64,000 bases of DNA from Cytidiella melzeri (taxonomy: Eukaryota; Basidiomycota; Agaricomycetes; Polyporales; Irpicaceae), in assembly GCA_022592445.1 (NCBI GenBank), contig JABYQR010000010.1:1-64000 (forward strand), written 5' to 3'. The notes beneath the pieces are model-generated. The model did not search any database. It had not been told where the DNA came from and saw only the letters and a list, made by a program, of their open reading frames with translations. Below, piece by piece: positions 37,110-49,660 of this stretch. Made by a program: the position numbers and the translations under genes. Position 1 is the first letter of the stretch. Every line of letters starts with the position of its first letter.

Positions 37110-39738
37110 TCACAGCCTAGCGGGGCTTTTCGCAGGAGCTGTGTTCTTGCGAGATTCCCATTCTGTCCGAGCCAGAGCACGAAGAGGGGCTTTCAGCACT
37201 TTCGCTGAGGGTGTGAGCTCTGTGTAGAATAATTAGTGATAGAAGTGCTGGCATGATAAGTACTTGTTGCACCAAATGGCTCTGACCGCACAATGACCAT
37301 GACTGGAACAGCGAAATAAGGCAGCCTAGAGATAAATCATAAGGACTGCACTGGTACAAATATAGGCACCAGCTTACCTAGAGCGAGCCAACTCGATGAG
37401 CTCAGATTCCTGAACTTTGCCATGATATTGGGGTTTGGTCACTACCACAGCAGCGACTATCTCTCCCAATTTCTCATGAGGAATGCCCACCGCGGCGACT
37501 TCGTTGAGACGCTCGTCGTGATATAGGGCATTCTCCACAGTTACAGAAGGCTTGCATTATCGTAAGCCTCTAGATCAGTGACAATAATGTACCGGGAATA
37601 CTTACAATATTCTCGCCGCCACGGACAATGAGGTCCTTGACTGCAAGTCCATAAGCACGCATTTAAATCAGAATTTGTGGATTTGAGACGTACTCCTGTC
37701 ATGCAAGTAAACAAAACCCTCGGCGTCCATCTCTCCAGAATCGCCCGTCCGAACCCATCCGTCCTCAGTCACTGTCTTCCTTGTTGCCTCTGTTGACTCG
37801 CGGTTGAAGCCTAGCTTGACTCGAATGGAGTACACGCACCTAAGTCATTCCAATAGCATTCCATAACGTTCGGTCCGCGACTACGTCAAACGTCAGATCA
37901 ATATAGACTTCGAATAGATTGTCACGACTCACATCCAGATCTCACCGACACTGCCCACAGGTTGCACTACCCCATCTTTGACTATAGCGACATCATCCAC
38001 AAAACTGGGCAGTCCTCTGCAATGTGGAAGTTTATCAGATTAACAAGGTAGCGCCGCAAAGCACGGAATATGGCTTACATAGTTGTCGGCCGAACTAGAT
38101 AATCCTCCCCAGCAATCGAAACAGCGACAGAGTTGGTTTCAGTCATCCCGTACCCTTGAGAGCTGACAGATGTTTAGTATAATGGACATTGTGAGTGGAG
38201 AGCGTAAACATCACCTTACCTTACTGTGTTGGGAAACGCTGCCGTGGCTTTGCTTGGCAGCTGCACGGGTGCGGCGGCTCCGCCGAATAGCAAGCTATCA
38301 AGGTCATTGGGTCCGAGTACGTTGATAAGATCTGACACCATCGAGGGAACCCTACTGCGAGTCAGCTCCCGCGATACGTCTTGTCTATAGAGCTCTTACC
38401 CTCCGGCGATCCGAACATTTTCGGTCTTGATGAGCCTACGCATAGTCGGACCATCAATATTATGTCACGTTTATCAAACGTCGTGCGAGTTACCTGGCAG
38501 CTGAATAGTGCGTGAGCATCGCGTTGCAATAAACAAACTCTGGCTAACCTTCGTTTGCATCCCACTTGCGCATCAAAACCAATTTGGAGCCTGTGGATGT
38601 AGCGAGCATCTTGTCGACGTGTGAGGCAAGACATTGACTGATAATGACAATCGACCAACCATCAAACTAGTGCTTCCTGTGACGTGGAAAAGGGGTACAG
38701 AGAGCAACAGTCCTTTTTGAGGGCCAGTATATGGTGCTGGGAGTGGATCTCCCCGCCTGAGAATGGCTCGTACACCAGCAGAACTAGACTACTCATTAAT
38801 CAGCAACGTATCATCGAGGCAACATACGGTTCACTGACATTCCGTAAGTTGGTCAAATACTGGCGCTGTGTCGACAGAACGCCCTTCGGCAATCCCGTCC
38901 TGAATGAGGACCGAGTGTCATCAGCAGTCCATATGCTGTGAGGCCGAGAACTTACGTCCCGGAAGTGAAGATGATTGTAGCATTGTCCTCAGGGCCAATC
39001 TTAATGTCTCGAGTGAGTATTTCCTGGGAATTAAGCCGCCCGCCGGTGCTCAGCATAGTTTTCCAGCGCTCAAAGCCGGGCCATTTGCCGTCAGGAGCGT
39101 CGGCCATGACGATGGCTGCAGAAATGCCTGTGATTCGCAATGTCTCGGCTACGTGATGCAAACGGTCCGCCCTCTCTGCGTCTAGCAAGATGATCTTTGC
39201 TCCCGTAAGCTTGATGCAGTGGATTAGGGGCTCTGAAGGCAGCCATCTAGTGGGAAACAATTCAGTTTATATGGGCAGGCACATGATGGAATCACTTACG
39301 CATTTATGAGCACTGCAACAGCACCTAGGAGGTGACATGCCCACCACGCTACGAGGTATTCGGTGGTGTTCCTGGAACAGATCGCTACTCGGTCGCCCTT
39401 CTGAATATTATAGATGCGCTCAAAGACAGCTGCAGTCTTCAGAGATAACTCCAGTGCGGTCCCGTATGACAGGCGTTCGTCGCCATAGACAACATACATA
39501 CTATCCTTGTGCTGTTGTGCTGTATCCAGCCAAAAAGCTCTGAGGGATGGCCACAAGTTCTTGTACACGCGCATAACTCTTTCCTTGACCAGACGAGTCT
39601 CCATTTCCCAAGGCATTCCTTTCGCGGTCATAATCGCATGACCTGCAACATGATGCATGTTAGCTGCGAGCCTGGGACACTGCAGACCTGATACATGTGC
39701 TCACATTCTGCAATAGTACGCTTGGGAATGCGGGCCAT
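37110..39738 (-). CDS. Acyl-CoA synthetase / AMP-dependent ligase, probably peroxisomal
   Basis: Adenylate-forming enzyme that activates a carboxylic acid to the acyl-CoA. ATG 39738 (MARIPKRTIAEC). The N-lobe includes GDRVAICSRNTTEYLVAWWA. The P-loop-like motif IIFTSGTTGLPKGVLST is formed across an intron near 38950-38910. The downstream motif QGYGMTETNSVAVSIAGEDY is near 38150. GWVRTGDSGEMDAEGFVYLH (about 37760-37695) carries the ribose-binding Asp. VKDLIVRGGENI follows, then the catalytic Lys motif TPSAKVLKAPLR at the C-terminus. The protein ends KSPARL; ARL fits the peroxisomal PTS1 pattern, suggesting fatty-acid or side-chain beta-oxidation. About 13 exons, many short. Substrate unknown. 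Confidence 0.82.
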
Positions 39739-39789
39739 GTTGGGTAGTAAGGCTTGAGAGGGGAGTGCAACTGAACGAACCAGGATCCG

Positions 39790-39800
39790 CGGTTATATAG
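39790..39800 (-). promoter_or_regulatory. TATA-like box of the acyl-CoA ligase gene
   Basis: CTATATAACC on the minus strand, about 55 bp upstream of the ATG at 39738. Confidence 0.5.
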
Positions 39801-40414
39801 CGTTGTGCTATCAATTGTTAACGTGAGCGTGATTTGGTAATAGTTGATTAATGAAGCCATCAGCCTGAGAACATCCATATTCGAAGGCATGATATCTTGC
39901 CATACAATAATAAATATTACAACTTAGTCTGTCCGAGGAGATAGAAGAGAGTGAGGGCCATCCCTGGCATGAGATCTGCTAGCGGTGCCTTGTTTGAAGG
40001 GCACATTCCGCAAACAACAGCGCTGATACGCAGCGCATCAAGTTCTCCTAGCTCATTACTAGGCTGAGGGTCAACGGACAAAAAGGGAAATTGCAAAACC
40101 GGCACAGAACACACCAGTTGCCGATGCCGCCGCGCGCGTGACAGAGCGTGTCCTACACGGCGTCTATACATGCTTCGTGTACACAACGATGTCGGCCAGC
40201 TTGGAATCTTTGGTAACGGCTCTTGTGCCCCAAGCTAGGAGCGATCACGTATTGAAACGTGACTTGACGGCTCGTTGCAGTGAAATACTTAGCAGGTCCA
40301 TTCTTTTGCAACTTAAACGCGATGGTTGCTCACACTGAGCTTCCAGCCACATCGCGCAGAGTCCTGAGACAGACATAGGCTACCTCGCGGCTTCTATCAA
40401 ACAAAACCGTCTGT
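39801..40414. other. Divergent intergenic stretch, ligase and GCP3
   Basis: About 610 bp between divergently transcribed genes. No gene or clear motif was recognised beyond the TATA-like box of the ligase. Confidence 0.6.
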
Positions 40415-43400
40415 ATGGCTTATTCTGCCTGGGAGATCCGGCATCTGATGTCTGACAGTCTTGAACGCGTCGCCAAACGGCGTACCAAGCCTCAAGTTCA
40501 CCAATTTACTGTCTCGCCTGTTAGAACAAGTAAGTCTACACTAATCTCTGCAGGAGCGTGACTGATGCTATCACTTGAATAGCCAGTTTTATCTCGAAAG
40601 CATGCTTCATTATTGCTCCTGCGTACATTATCCACCGAACCATTGTCCACCGCAAGAAACCACGCCGCCCTGCCTTCGCTGTCAGCACCTGCAGCATCGC
40701 GTCAGCAGCACCCGCCCTCACAGAACGCAGCCCCTTCAGACCCGTATTCCGCCCCAAACGGGCCCAAACGAAAATCCAAAGCCGACGTCCTCCGTGACTA
40801 TCGTTTAAAAAGCGGTGAGTGTATAGAGCAGGGTATATGCGCTGTATTAAACCCTTTACAGATAAATCTCACATCCCAGAGAGTTTGCTGCTCAGAGACA
40901 CCTTGTACCTGTTGCAAGGTATATCCGGCAAATATGTGCAATTTGCCTCGTTCAAAGATCCCGATCCCAACCAGTTGGTCTTCAAAGACGATGCGGTATG
41001 TACGTTTGCAGTACTCTCCTTATCTCAAAGCTAAGCAAGCTCCTTACTATTTTAAGCGGCACGTTATATCATCATCGACGAAAACTCTCATCCTGCGCTT
41101 AGCTGAAGTGGGCTATCTGTACATGCGCGTGGATGCTTTTGTCCGGGAGAGAGAGGGTAAAGCTGGGATCGGCATGATTGAACAAAGCCTGTGCCATCAT
41201 CTGCAGTCTCAACTGACGGAATACTACAGGCTCATCGCCGTGCTTGAGTCCCAAATGTCCACCACTGCTCCCGACGAAGGTAACATTGACACGGGGATGG
41301 ATCCTCGTGAACAAGAAACGGGTCTCACCCTGAAACGCCTGGATGTCTGGATCCAAGAATGGCGATTACGGATGCGCATGATGAGCGTGTGCGTTGAAGG
41401 CGCACGAGGTAAACGTTTTGCCCGTATGTCCCGACGTCTAGCTGACGTTTGGGATCGCAGAAACACACGGCGGTGCCTTAGTTAATCTCATTCACGGGTA
41501 TGCGGACAACGGAGACCCGTTCGTCCGCAAGTTCACAGATCAGCTGCTTGAAGAGGTGACGCTTCCTTCATTTCCGGTTGTCATCATCATCTGACTTTGT
41601 GGTGACAGGTGTCAAAGCCATTTTTTGCGACTTTGCACAAATGGTTGTTCTCCGGAGACTTGAACGACCCATTTTCAGAATTCTTCGTTGCGGTAGACCC
41701 TCAGCTATCCCATATGCAATACGTGCAGCAGTCCTCCGGAGGACATCTTGCTGGAGACGGTGGCTTTGGTGGCCTCGGAGAGGCAGAAGATATAACAGGT
41801 GACAGAGAGAGCGGATTAAAGCTGTGGGAAAGCAAGTACCGTTTCCAAAAAGAGATGCTCCCGGCATTTGTTGGTGAAGCCTTTGGCCGCAAGGTACGCC
41901 TTGGTCACTTTGCGTTCATATCTCAGGTCCAGGCTCCAACGTCAAGCAGATTTTTTCCACTGGTAAAAGCTTGAACTTCATCCGTTACAGCTGTCAAGAT
42001 AGCGACTGGGTGGCGACGCGAGAGAAGCTCAGCAACACGGGCGGCAGTGCGTACATTCGTCGCACCTGATGTCGTCCCTATGGGCTATACTTACTCGACC
42101 GCACAAGCTTTGAAATACAGCGATATTGCCGGACTGGAGCGATCTATTGACAACGCCTACCAAATTGCCAGTCGTCGCTTGTTTGACATCTTCTTTGAAA
42201 AGTACGGCCTACTAGACCACCTGCTGGCGCTAAAACAATACTTGCTCCTCGGACATGGCGACTTCGCAGATCAACTCATGGAATCCCTCGCGTGTGTGCA
42301 ATTATGTTGATCTGCCGTTTATGGCTCCTGCTGACGTTTGTGTCCGCCCAGTCCTAGTCTGGCGCGATCAGCTAACACGCTTTATCGCCATAACTTGACT
42401 GCCACCTTGGAAACCGCCATACGGCAGTCTAGCGCACAAAACGATCCCCCGGATGTTGTTCGACGGCTGGATGCTCGCATGCTGGAGTACTCTCATGGTG
42501 AGATCGGATGGGACGTCTTTACCCTCGAATACAAGGTGGACGCACCGATCGATACGGTCATGGACTCGGAAGCTATGGTCAAGTACTTGAAGCTGTTCAA
42601 TCATCTCTGGAAGATCAAGAGAATTGAAAGCACGCTCAGTAAAGGCTGGATGAGGATAGCAGGTGGTGCTAGGACATTTTTGCGCCTTCAAGGTAGGAAT
42701 CGGCGTGTGACATGTTTGAAACAGCGCTTATATCTTACTTCATCAACAGATCTTGACCCTGAATGGCATAAAGTGAGAATAACGATGGGCGAGATGGTTC
42801 ATTTTATACGTCAGATGGAAGCGTACTGCCAGCTGGAAGTCGTAGAGTGCTCGTGGAAGGTCCTGTTGGAGTTTTTGCAAAAGAAGGAAGGCGACTTGGA
42901 CGCTTTGATAGAAGCTCACCGTGCTTACTTGGACCGAATGGTAAAAAAAGTACTCCTTTTGAGCCCAAGGGCTGGTCGGGAAGAGAATATGCTCAGCCAG
43001 GTTCGAGAGTTGTTCTCCATCATCCTTCAGTTCCGTGAGGCCACGGTGAGCACTCTCTTCGCCACCTGCGACCCGTTTCCATTCATTCATGCGCCACTGC
43101 AAAGGATGACTTTTACAACCACAGCCTGTCAGAGTCGGCGTATAGGGATTCCGAGAAGGACCAAGAGCGTGTATGTGTCAAGTTTCGCTCCGCTAACCGT
43201 TGACCGCTGGAATTTATGTTAAATTAGGGAATCTACACGGGACTGGGCCGTGAGCCGCAGCATGGACTACACACTCTGAACGGTATTCTGAGTCGTGTCA
43301 GAGAATACGGTTCGACCTTTTCAGAAAAGATGCAGACCCTCGTGCAAGGCTTGCAGGGCCATCCGGACCTTGACTGTCGGTTCCTGGCCGTCCGGCTGTC

Positions 43401-43449
43401 CTTCTCAGATTTCTACAAGTCGAAACGAGAAGCTCAGCAGAAGTCGTAA
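40415..43449 (+). CDS. Gamma-tubulin complex component 3 (GCP3/Spc98/Alp6-like)
   Basis: Core subunit of the microtubule-nucleating gamma-tubulin complex at spindle pole bodies. ATG 40415 (MAYSAWEIRHLMSDSLERVA). A Ser/Pro/His-rich linker follows, then LLRDTLYLLQGISGKYVQF, the GCP N-terminal hallmark. EVGYLYMRVDAFV and CHHLQSQLTEYYRLIAVLES follow. The GRIP1 part continues with GDPFVRKFTDQLLEEVSKPF and KWLFSGDLNDPFSEFFVAVD. The GRIP2 part has FDIFFEKYGLLDHLLALKQY, LLGHGDFADQL, LEYKVDAPIDTV and LKLFNHLWKIKRIESTL. The C-terminus is LSFSDFYKSKREAQQKS, stop TAA 43447. The order fits GCP3 rather than GCP2. About 12 introns, two of them around 40550-40600 and 40815-40870. Confidence 0.85.
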
Positions 43450-44173
43450 AGGTTGTGTGTCCTATCGAGTAATGTTATATTCACTTTTGCCACTCCTTGC
43501 TCAGTAGATCACGTTATGTATCCTTAGATATCATCAAAACATTGTATAACTATTCAGGGACGCGTGCGTACTACATTAGTCTCCCTCCGTGGCTGAATCA
43601 TCTCTTATACCGATTTCAGGCTAGTCACAGACTGCGGGTAAGTAGTGAACAGGTGTTCGCAGCCAGCGTTGACTATAACGGCCTATGGAGTCCTGTCGCG
43701 AGTCAGCCCAAGTATCATAAAAAAGCGCAGGCACTCGAGCTTATCTCTTTCACAGGTGTTTCTTACGAGGTACTTGTAGGTTGCCGTTTACGTGCCAGTA
43801 TTAGCAGTATTCATGACTCAGTCAGAACGACTCGGCGAAACCTTTACTAAGTTAGCGGGGAGTGAACTGGGTCAATCTTAGCTCAATTCCCTTCCCACAG
43901 TGTGCAAACTTCAAACGCCCCGGGGAAAGTACCCAAAGCCTCGCTTCGCACCGTGAGTTTCGCTAGCTGGGAACCCCAACAGAAGTCTGCTGACGTGACG
44001 CGTCCCGTGCGTTTGAAGTCGAGAGCTGTATTACTACCCATGGCCATCACACGAGGCGGATATTTTTTCACGGACACTTCAAGTTATGCCAACTTGTACG
44101 TCGTAAGTTACATCTACCAGCCGTTACGCTGTTCCCACCACAAATCAAGATCGCCCAGTTTGATTTGGCTGAG
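43450..44173. other. Convergent intergenic stretch between GCP3 and the copper ATPase
   Basis: About 720 bp. Small open segments occur on the plus strand (43555-43640, 43900-44110), with donor-like ends, but they do not join into a recognisable protein. I call no gene here. Confidence 0.5.
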
Positions 44174-47100
44174 CTAGTGTTGTGGTTCCTTGAACGTTTT
44201 CAGCAAAAGCGAGCTGCACACAACAGAGATCGAAGATAACGCCATGGCAAGCGAAGCCCAAACCTGGGAGGATTCGGAGCGCGTCAATGAATTTGCCAAA
44301 ACAGTGACGGAGAGCGCAGAGGAGGTAAGCTTACCGGAGCCAGTCTGGGATGCCCGTGCGCTGGATAGATGACACCGGCGGCGATTGGCAAAGCTACCAA
44401 GTTGTAGATAATGGCCCACAGCTACCCAAGGAAACAAAAATCAGGATTCGCGCAATGTGCATAAGGTAAGGCCCTTCAAATGTTCACATACAAAATTAAA
44501 TTTCACTCGATTGAAAACCTTCCTCGACAGATCGATCAGGGTCAGAAGGCTGTTCAGCTGGGACGACACGAGAATGAAGGACGCGCTCGAGATTGCCACG
44601 TCACCTGCGACGGAAAGGTGAGAGCTGTTTTCCATTCGGCCAGACGCATCACTCACTGCCTGAGCCGATAGCAATGCCGACGTCAGCCACACTCAATGCC
44701 TGCAACTCTTTGTCAGTCTGACAGCTTTACTCGAACTTCGACCTCCCGAAACGTACCGGAGCATCGTTTATCCCATCGCCAACCATGGCGACAATGCATC
44801 TTGTGTTCAGCATGCGGCCAGGGAATCGTAAGCCGCGACTAGCTCTCTTCAAGCCTACTTGCTGCAACCAGCGCACTTTCTCGGCCTATGGGATCATACT
44901 CGAAGTCGTACTCACATTCCATGCCAGAGCCAAAGCAGTGCATACCTTTTCGTGCGGAAGTACCCCTGCAATCACGTTGTTCTCTGGGATCCCCACCTTG
45001 TGCGCGACAGCCTTGGCCGTAACGGCGTTATCGCCAGAGATCATCCACGTCCCAACGCCTCGGTTCTGCAACGCGGCAATCACTCCCATGGCTTCACTCC
45101 TCAACGCGTCTGCAATTGAGAACAAGGCACATATCTGGAATTGCGCATCTTCGTTCTCACGTTCACCCTCCTCCTTTAGAGACTCGGATGCGTTTCGGCC
45201 TAGGGCGAGCAGCACGACGCTGTTCCCCTCTGTCCTCCAGCCGGCAAGGCGTGTTTCCAGCTGTTCATTAAGCTCTACCCCGTGTTCGTTCAACCAAGCT
45301 TCGTTGCCGATGATTGCCTGACATTTGAGTTCGCGGAAGTCTGCTTTCAGCCCACGCCCAGCCGTCTCCTGAACACTCTTCGACGACTGGGACTTGACAC
45401 CATGCTCCGCACAATACCTTTGGATCGCGAGGGCAAGCGGGTGCGTGCTAGACGCCTCAAGTTCTGCGGCGACTCCAAGGATCGTCTCCTCCGTCCAACC
45501 TGTGCGTTCCTCTGGCAGAATCTCGGCATCGACGACACGTGGATCACCACCTTCAGTTAGAGTTCCTGTCTTGTCAAATACGACCAGGTCAAGCTGAGCG
45601 GCTTCCTGGAATGCTTCGCCTCCTCCGCGGACCAAGATCCCGCATTTCGCCGCTAAACCAGATCCGACAAGTAGAGCTGTCGGGGCGGCTAGACCAATGC
45701 CGCAAGGACAAGCGACGACGAAGACAGCGATGGCAAATTCGAGCGACCAAACGACTGCGTAACCCAATTAGCTTCGACCCAATGAATGGACTGAAAAGCA
45801 GGTTACGTACTCCATCCTCCGACGGGGATGTCCAAGTAGTCGGAAGGGAGCGTCCCGCTCAGACCCAGAGATAGCCAGACGACCCAGATTAAGATCGCCA
45901 GTAGTGTAACCACAGGGACAAAATAGCCTGTGATGATGTCTGCGACTCTTTCGATTGGGGCACGGCGAGTTTGTCCTTCACGCACGACTTTCACGATATG
46001 GTCCAACCTGAGAGAATAAGTGGGTAAGGTTGGGAGGGCGTTCATTTGAAAAGAAGAGGGTGAAATGCGTACATGGTTTGCCCGCCAATAGCATCCACTC
46101 GAATATCAACTACGGCTCCACGGTTGATCGTACCAACAAAGACTTGACCCCCCACGTTTTTGTTCACCAGTCTGCTCTCGCCCGTCAATGAACTCTCGTC
46201 AAACGACGCGGGTCCTTCTGCAACATTGACGAGCGTACCATCCGCCGGAGGGCTTGCTCCATACAAGACGCGGACGATGTCCCCAACCTCGAGGAGTTCG
46301 GGAGTGACACGCGTAGTAGACGAATGAGACGATGTGTCAAGGGCGAGGACTGTCTGGGACGATGCGGCAGACGCCTTCTCTGAGGTGCTTGAGGCCAAGT
46401 GATCATCCAACAGCTCCTTAGACCCTGTCTTCATCACCAGAAGAGCAGTTGTCGGACGGAGGTTTCCAAGTGCTGTCACTGCGTCGGCGGTGTGTCGCTT
46501 ACTGTATGCCTCCAGATAGCGTCCTTGTCATATATGTCAGTTTCATCATGTTTGCATGAGAGTACTGAGACACTCACCAGCGAGGAGGAACATGGAGAGG
46601 AACACCACCGAGTCGAAGTATGTCGTGGTGTCCCCATCACCAGTAGGAGAAGGAGCCTCCGATGCCGCCAGGGCCAGTAGCACAATTGAGGAAAAATATG
46701 AGACTGAGACTCCAGTCGATACCAAAAGGTTCATGCTTCCAAACCGCGTGAGCCTCTGCCAATATGGGACTCGGCTGCGAGGTTGCCACAAGGCCCATAG
46801 CTCCTTGAGACTCCGTCCATGGAACACGCCCGCGCTGTAAAACATGACTGGTGTGGCAAGGAAGAACAAGGCCCATTCCATCCTCGAAACGTTACCTGTC
46901 CATAGCGGATGCGTGAACCACATCCGGGTCTTGTTCGTGCGACTGACGAGACTCGTGTACACGACGCTGATGATCAATGTCGGAATTGCAGCTGCAACGG
47001 AGAATAGCAGGCGCATCAGCATAGCACGCTGTTCCTGCGCGTGCATACGCCGGGCACGCTCCTCGAGAGTTGGTGGCTGGTAGAGACTAGCGGAGAAGGA

Positions 47101-48322
47101 ATGCGCCGGAGATGACTCTGACTTGGGCTGGGAAAACACGTCCATTATTGTGCGAACAGTAAATTCAGGGGGAGAGGGGGTGTACTCGAGCCTGAGGATA
47201 GGATCGGTGTGACTCGTAAGCGGCTTGAGGACAGTTATGCGTGAAGAAATAGGCTCGAGTAAAGCCATCACTCTGTCCGCGCAGGACCTAGTGTTCATGC
47301 ATGAGAGACAGCATTTTGCCTGATTATTTTTGACTGAGGTGAAACTTACTGGGAGACCATTCCTTCTACACGTAGATCAACAACGCGCAGACCGCCTTGC
47401 TGCTCCTCCGAGGACTGGACGGGATCCATGCTGACGATATCTGCCTCATAACCTGCTTCTTCAATGGTTTGTACTATTTGTTCGGCTAAATCCTTCCGCT
47501 GTATCAATGCTGCAGCGGACTTGCCGACGAGACTCAAGGCCGCTTCCGAGACACCAGGCATCCCATCGAGAAGGGATGTGATGGTAGTCGTGCAGGACGA
47601 GCATGTCATGCCACCCACGGAGAGTGTGAGATAGAATGGACCGTCAAAATTATTGCGCGGCTGATCCTTTGCTCTTGACGGCTTCGGCTTCGTGGACTGC
47701 ACTGACACGACCTCAGCTTCATAGCCAGCGTCTTCAATCGCCTCAACGACAGCATCAGCACGGCTAGCATCGTCGACGAGCACTGTGGCAGATTTTCCTA
47801 GCAAATTAACCGCGACTTCCGAAACTCCAGGTATGTCCGAGACGCATCTCGTGATGGTGTTAATGCATGACGCGCATGTCATACCTCCCACAGACAGCGT
47901 GATCTGGTGTGAGTGAGCGGCGAGTCCAGGACTCGTCTGCTCGGCCTGACATTGCGCGCATTGCTCGATATGTTTGGCCAGCTTCCTAGCCTGCAAAGTT
48001 GAAAGCCCGCCGGTGAAGGAAGACGCCGTGTCACCTTGATGTGGAGACGTGACTACGTCGAAACCAGCGTCGTCGATGGCGAAAATTAGGCTGTTTGACG
48101 AGAGCGTAGAGCGGTGACGGATGGTCACTGTCTGTGTGACCACGGATACATCCACATCGTCGGGAGAGGGAGTAAGAGAGGATAGGGCGTCCTTGATAGT
48201 TCGGGAACAGCTAAGGAGGAATGAGCTGTGGGATTTTAGATGATAAAATCTGCGACTTGCCTGTTACAGTGTATATTGGACACTAGGACGACTGTGACGA
48301 CCTCATTGCTAGTCGAGGCCAT
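44174..48322 (-). CDS. P1B-type copper-transporting ATPase (Ccc2/ATP7-like)
   Basis: Pumps Cu(I) into the secretory pathway, where it would metallate laccases and other cuproenzymes. ATG 48322 (MASTSNEVVTVVLV). The first metal-binding domain has IHCNSCSRTIKDAL, formed across a GC-AG intron (48260-48211). Domains 2 and 3 carry GGMTCASCINTITRC and GGMTCSSCTTTITSL. A fourth HMA-like domain (LRVEGMVSQ|RSCADRV) lacks a complete CxxC. TM helices follow. Then FDESSLTGES (actuator), VACPCGIGLAAPTALLVG (CPC transport site), FDKTGTLTEGGDPR, SSTHPLALAI (HP motif), MISGDNAVTAKAVAHKVG and MVGDGINDAP. The last helices are YNLVALPIAAGVIYPAHGHP and ALSSISVVCSSLLLKTFKEP, stop TAG 44174. All catalytic motifs are intact. 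About ten introns. Confidence 0.93.
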
Positions 48323-48384
48323 GATGTGGGATGTGTACTAGTAGCGGGATTTGTGCAGGGTTTGCGTGGCAGACGGCCTGGGAG

Positions 48385-48392
48385 TATAAATA
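48385..48392 (-). promoter_or_regulatory. TATA-like box of the copper ATPase gene
   Basis: TATTTATA on the minus strand, about 63 bp before the ATG at 48322. The rest of 48393-48981 holds nothing recognisable. Confidence 0.4.
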
Positions 48393-48981
48393 GGAGTCGC
48401 CATGAGCAGACGAGTCCGCGGTGGGAAACAAGAAGGAGGTCATTTCAAAAAAAAATGTCTCAGAAAGTCGCCGTGATCTTTGTAAACCGGAGATGGAGGT
48501 GTTGTTCATGAAATCCCTCAGTGATGGATATGTCCTCCGTAAGATTTCTCATGATCCAATACGGCCACGACTTCCTATTTAGGGAAGTTTGTTACCCGCT
48601 TGACAATCAACGAACCACCAGTGCGCAGCTGTCCTGTCAGTCGCCTTGCAGTCGCCTGAACCACGCTGCCACTGGAATGATAGTACCCGGGGCCATGCTC
48701 GATTGTTCTGACATCCTCTGACAACCGCGAAGTTCTTCATTCACCCGCGTACATACAACCAGTGTAATGCTACCGCTCAACTTACCGGAGTTCCTCAAAC
48801 CTTGCGCATGCTATAGTACAGTACGTCCTTGTTACAAACCCGCTTTCTTTCACGCTCCCGATGACTACGCGCGTACGTACGCCCATTGTGTGCTTCGCGG
48901 GTCTCGACTCAACGCTCCCCATTTACCGCGCGCATACTGTACTATGTGTTCCAATCCGGTATTTTCTCTGATTACGCCGAC

Positions 48982-48989
48982 GCTTTGTA
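48982..48989 (+). repeat. Target-site duplication, left of element B
   Basis: GCTTTGTA immediately before the terminal CACCTGG. The identical 8 bp follow the right terminus at 58216-58223. Confidence 0.93.
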
Positions 48990-49017
48990 CACCTGGACCT
49001 CCCCCATACAAAGGTGT

Positions 49018-49054
49018 GTAAGCCTGGCAAGCGCCCCCCCTTTGCCAGGCTTAC
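49018..49054. repeat. Subterminal hairpin of element B (left)
   Basis: GTAAGCCTGGCAA (49018-49030) and its exact inverse TTGCCAGGCTTAC (49042-49054) around an 11-nt loop holding a run of C. The mirror copy lies at 58151-58187, so each end has one, 28 bp from the tip. It could be a transposase recognition or end-folding structure. Confidence 0.85.
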
Positions 49055-49337
49055 ATGCCCATCTTGGCTAAGGAGCGCATACTAAGTAATAAACAGCCAG
49101 ATAATGTTTTATTCCCTGTAGAGTAAAGACTAGCGGCAGCCGGTTTCAAGTGTTTTGATAAGCATGTGACATGTTACCAAACATAGTGTGATGACGTGAG
49201 CCTGTCTAGACCGTGGTTCTCCCATCAACATAGCACGCCCCTCTCAACGTCAAGTTTCTCCCATCAATACTGAGTGTCGCCCATCATTACTGAGTGTCCT
49301 CCGTCGCTGCCTTCTTCCCCGCCACCCTCCCGCCCCC

Positions 49338-49660
49338 TGCCCTCTCTCTGGCGCTCCCCTGTTATCAGTGACGTCTCCCATCAGTACCTCGTTCCCTGCC
49401 GTTCTTCCGCTCTTCCATCATCCCTTCGGCGCTCCCCTCTCCATCACGACATCTCTCCATCAACATCACTGTCGTCGACATGCTACCTTCCCCGCCGCCC
49501 TCCCGCCCTCCCGCCCCCGCCCTCTCTCTGGCGCTCCCCTGTTATCAGTGACGTCTCCCATCAGTACCTCGTTCCCTGCCGTTCTTCCGCTCCTCCATCA
49601 TCCCTCCGGCGCTCCCCTCTCCATCACAACATCCCTCCATCAACGTCACTCGACAGGCTC
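49338..49660 (+). repeat. Tandem ~180-bp units in the left TIR of element B
   Basis: The segment beginning CTCTCTCTGGCGCTCCCCTG at about 49343 recurs at about 49524, continuing through CAGTGACGTCTCCCATCAGT and the CTCCATCA run. The two units differ at a few positions. The array is mirrored at about 57550-57880 in the right repeat. Confidence 0.85.

Noticed and set aside
43500..44110. A separate plus-strand gene between GCP3 and the copper ATPase
   Set aside because: Candidate exons do not connect into a frame with any recognisable similarity, and the right part overlaps the ATPase 3' end.
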